From: Liolophura sinensis | Lineage: Eukaryota; Mollusca; Polyplacophora; Chitonida; Chitonidae | DNA: 64,000 bases | Direction: 5' to 3' | Assembly (NCBI RefSeq): GCF_032854445.1 | Contig: NC_088302.1 | Span: 21,835,788-21,899,787 of the forward strand | Shown: positions 60,801 to 64,000 of the stretch, piece by piece | How the letters are laid out: the number at the start of each line of letters is the position of its first letter | Numbering within the stretch: the stretch's first letter is position 1 | Program-made: the position numbers and the translations under genes | Notes under the pieces: model-generated | Databases searched by the model: none | Told to the model about the DNA's origin: nothing | The model's input: the letters and a program-made list of their open reading frames with translations, nothing else

Positions 60801-63800
60801 CAAAAGTAGCTTTTTTCACACAAAAAGCGAAGCCAAACTTAGACGGAGGTACTGAGAGAGAACACAAGTGTCGCCGAATGTGTTGTGATAACAAGTCTTT
60901 ATTGGCTTTAACGAGAATCATATACATATACATGTATTATACTGTGGAAACATATACGAAAATAGGGTCTCGTAATAATCAACAGGAAATCAACGAGGTT
61001 TCTCGCGTAAGAAACATGTGACCATAATTCAACATGCCAAGGTAAGTGGAATAACTCACGAAACACAAAGAGTGTTCCCTGTTTAAGGTAAAGCCTCGGA
61101 AATGAGAAATAAAGGTGTAAAGAGGATCGATTACAAGATGCATGCTTTACTTAATCACTGCCGAATTAGGTGTCGTTTAACGACAATCACAAACCCTCAT
61201 TGCTGCCTGGAAAGACCACACATTATGGAGAGACTAACACGGCCTTGAGTCTTAGACCTCACTTGGATAGTGCCCTAAGGATACAGCACTGATTGGGGAT
61301 TTACATTTCATTTTCCCTGTATAAAAACTGACATTACCTTGTGATTTTAGGCTCCCTTGGATATGTGCCTTTTGGACTGACAGCGCCAATGTTTCCACTG
61401 TTGATTTGAACCAGATGTCCTTTAACAAAGTTCAGTAGTAATATCTCTCGATTTCAGTTGAACTAGACGGGAAAAATCTAGCTTTTATTAACAGCAAAAA
61501 CATTGTTTTTTCGTTTGAAAAGAAAAGGTTTTACCAGATTGAAATTTTCTTAAGAGCGCCACAGAAATAAACCGTCCCGAGTTCACCGGTAGTTTAACCG
61601 GAAGTATAGTTCATTTAATACCCATGATCTCACACACAGTCCATCAGGCTATGAAGCTGTAAGGCTGTTTTACCTTGCCGCTTTGTACAAACTCTCTTGG
61701 GAATAATACATTTCAAGGAAAGTGCTACATATTGAATACGGACTACCACTACTAAAGGTAATGAATGTCGTGTTGCTAAACATGTGAGCAACACGACAAT
61801 AACAGGAATGCACAGTGACAAAACCAAGTTCAAACAAAAAGATAAACTTATAACAACCATTCCCAGAGAGTATAAAAAAATGGCCGCCTTCAAGGGTAGG
61901 TTTTGTGAGACTCGAAAACATGAATGTCAAGGTGTGAGATACAAGAATGTTGGGGTTCTTTAGGCAGGAGAATAAGTGAAGAAACTGTAGTTAATGACAA
62001 AGATCTGAAATGACACGTCAAACTAGAACGTCACTTGGCATAAAACTGTCTTGTGTATTGTAACACTTAACTGTATTACGAAAGAAAAAGGGCGAAAGGG
62101 CATTTACAAATACTGGCTAACCAAGTTTCTGACTTCTGTTTAAATTATGGTGTAGTATTTCCTATGATGATTTAAATAGGCTTCCAATAAGTGAGTTTTG
62201 CTGTGTTTAACAGAGGTATTGGAGAAATGGTAAGTAGGCCTCCCGGTGGCACTATGAATATAGTCGATTCAAGCGTGGGAAATCTTCAAACGAATCTTTC
62301 CATGTAATTAACTCTCTACAACAACACATGAAATGAACGGAGGTATTTCTGAAATTGAAATCTGATGAGGCATGATTACAGCATATCTTCCAAGGTTTTT
62401 ATTTACGTGAATTAAAACTACTCGGTAACGATAACGAAACATCTACAATCCGTGGAAGACTCTTCTAAAGTCAATGAAACGGTCGAAAATAAATGATCCA
62501 GGGACACAACTGGGGAACATAAAACACTCTAGTATTTGGTTTCATTAACTCAGTTATCTCCCTTCCTACACTGAAACGCTGTCCACAACAATCGTACATA
62601 GTGCTTTCGAGCAAGAATGTATTTTTTGCAGTTCATATCACAGACGATTGAACGATTTCTGAAGGCTAGTGATAGAGCCGTCGGCCCGGTATGTCCAGGA
62701 GACCAGTTACATATATCAGGGATGATGTCACATGGTCAGAATGATGTCAAAGATCACTTCCTGTCAAACACTCTAGTAACAGCTGATATTAAGGACACAG
62801 GCTCTCAAGTCGTGTTCGTGATGCGGACACTTTGTGTGGTGTTCTAGATTTTGAAGAGAATACTGTCAGTTCAGAACGAAAAAAAGCCGAGACTTTATGA
62901 AAAAGCGAAAACATGGTTGTGTAATGATATACAGAATCCGTTCAGAGTTTATATCAACTTTCACACTCGGATTCTTCAACACTATCTCCATTCTTTTCAC
63001 GCCACTGATGTTAGTGACACGACAAAAAGTCATCAATGAAGCTCGTTGGAAACTGAGGATTTCCGTTAACATGGTGGCAGATTGAAGGAAAGCTCTGCGG
63101 AAAGGGGACGACTAGGTAGGAACATGGACGGAAGTTACGTAGAAAACAAGAGTTTGTAAAGAGACTTGGAGACTGGCTACACAGGTTCACTGTATCAACA
63201 TCATCATCATTATAATCAGCATCATCATTACCATCAATCAGCATAACACCAATCACACCCAGTCATACTGTCACAATACTTCATTTTTTCGTATCTTTAT
63301 AGATATATGTATATATATAAACAACTAAGAACGCTCGCCGTTACCTGTACACTCGAACGCCATTATAGGCAAGCATCATATACAAAGAGCTATCTTCCTC
63401 ACGAAAAATGTACTTTGTATAGATCAACAATGGAATGTCATCAGCACACGTAGCCGCCGAATGTTATCTATCACGTTTCATAAAGCTGCTACCGAAATCT
63501 CGTCTCTGGCGAAATCTCGTCACAAGATCTCGCGCTGATGAGTCATTTCCTATCACAGTGGCCGGTGTCTGTCGGCATTTTTAATGTCTTCTCTCACAAG
63601 TTCAACGTTCCATTACACGTATCACAGAGCACTATATTCCCATCTGTACCTTTTTAGAAGGCAACCCGCGGCATGCTGCTTTCCGGCAGGCAGGCAGGCG
63701 ATGAGATGTGCATCACACACCGGACACAGAAGACCTTGTTTGGTTTCAGCACAGTTTCCAGGACTTCCCTCCACCATTACCAATGGTAGTAACGCTTATT

Positions 63801-64000
63801 CTATCGCTATTTTGTCCATGAACCCACATGGCATCAGACCAGGAATCTTTTCTTTCCGTTTTCTCATTGAAACCAAAGTAAGGTTGTTGTTCAGTACAAC
63901 GTGCGATTGTGCTCGGCAAAAGACTGTAGGAACGACCTGCAGCAGGTCACCTGAGAGATGTTCATAGCTGACTCGAACTGTTTGCTCCCGGCAGCTGAAA
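60801..64000. other. Intergenic, no gene recognised; small microsatellites
   Basis: CATCATCATTATAATCAGCA-type trinucleotide repeats lie at about 63198-63242 and TATATGTATATATATA near 63303. Overlapping open frames at 61630-61930 and 63584-63967 have no recognisable domain. The sequence becomes less AT-rich after about 63600, so an exon of a gene beyond the right edge is possible but unproven. Confidence 0.4.

Noticed and set aside
63584-63967. 127-codon plus-strand frame at the right edge
   Set aside because: Low-complexity, histidine/serine-rich without domain; may be antisense of something beyond the edge, but nothing supports this.
1-64000. CRISPR arrays, operons, bacterial promoters
   Set aside because: The tandem arrays have no unique spacers between conserved repeats, and the window is clearly eukaryotic with spliced genes.

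Overview
This is animal nuclear DNA: genes are split by introns with GT/AG boundaries, most of the window is intron or intergenic, it is AT-rich, and it carries many short interspersed elements (SINEs), minisatellites and a Penelope-like retroelement fragment. The dominant SINE has a tRNA-like head, a conserved middle and an AAAT tail, and is of a type I associate with lophotrochozoans. A mollusc is the best guess, but the species cannot be named from sequence alone.

Three protein-coding loci can be supported. (1) At the left edge, on the minus strand, are exons of a CEMIP/TMEM2-type (G8-domain) hyaluronidase-family protein (4229 down to 982). The gene runs off the left end. Just downstream of its last visible exon lies a tandem array (1-880) whose monomers resemble the 3' end of that exon together with its splice donor. 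(2) In the centre, on the plus strand, is what looks like a complete nine-exon SLC36-family (proton-coupled amino acid transporter) gene, 18756-32285. All splice phases agree, the predicted protein is 491 residues and a polyadenylation signal follows. Its introns hold SINEs, a 1.2-kb array of 26-bp units beside one splice donor, and a Penelope-like element with inverted arms. (3) On the right, on the plus strand, is the main coding exon of a class A (rhodopsin-like) G-protein-coupled receptor, 55513-56658. A phase-compatible first exon lies 8 kb upstream.

The rest is mobile and repetitive DNA. There are about twenty copies or fragments of SINE family 1 and two copies of a second tRNA-derived SINE (one with a perfect target-site duplication). 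Minisatellites lie near 5.0, 12.6, 15.5, 25, 34, 45, 53.9 and 55.1 kb, and two of them have higher-order structure. A long inverted repeat lies at 39.1-39.4 kb and two clusters of short palindromic motifs at 11.4-11.7 and 37.2-37.5 kb. From about 39.5 to 47 kb and from 59.4 kb to the end I found no gene.

The three genes are unrelated in function and do not form a pathway. The most unusual observation is the exon-derived tandem array at the left edge. Next are the Penelope-like insertion with hammerhead-like motifs in both arms and the 3' tail shared by the two SINE families.
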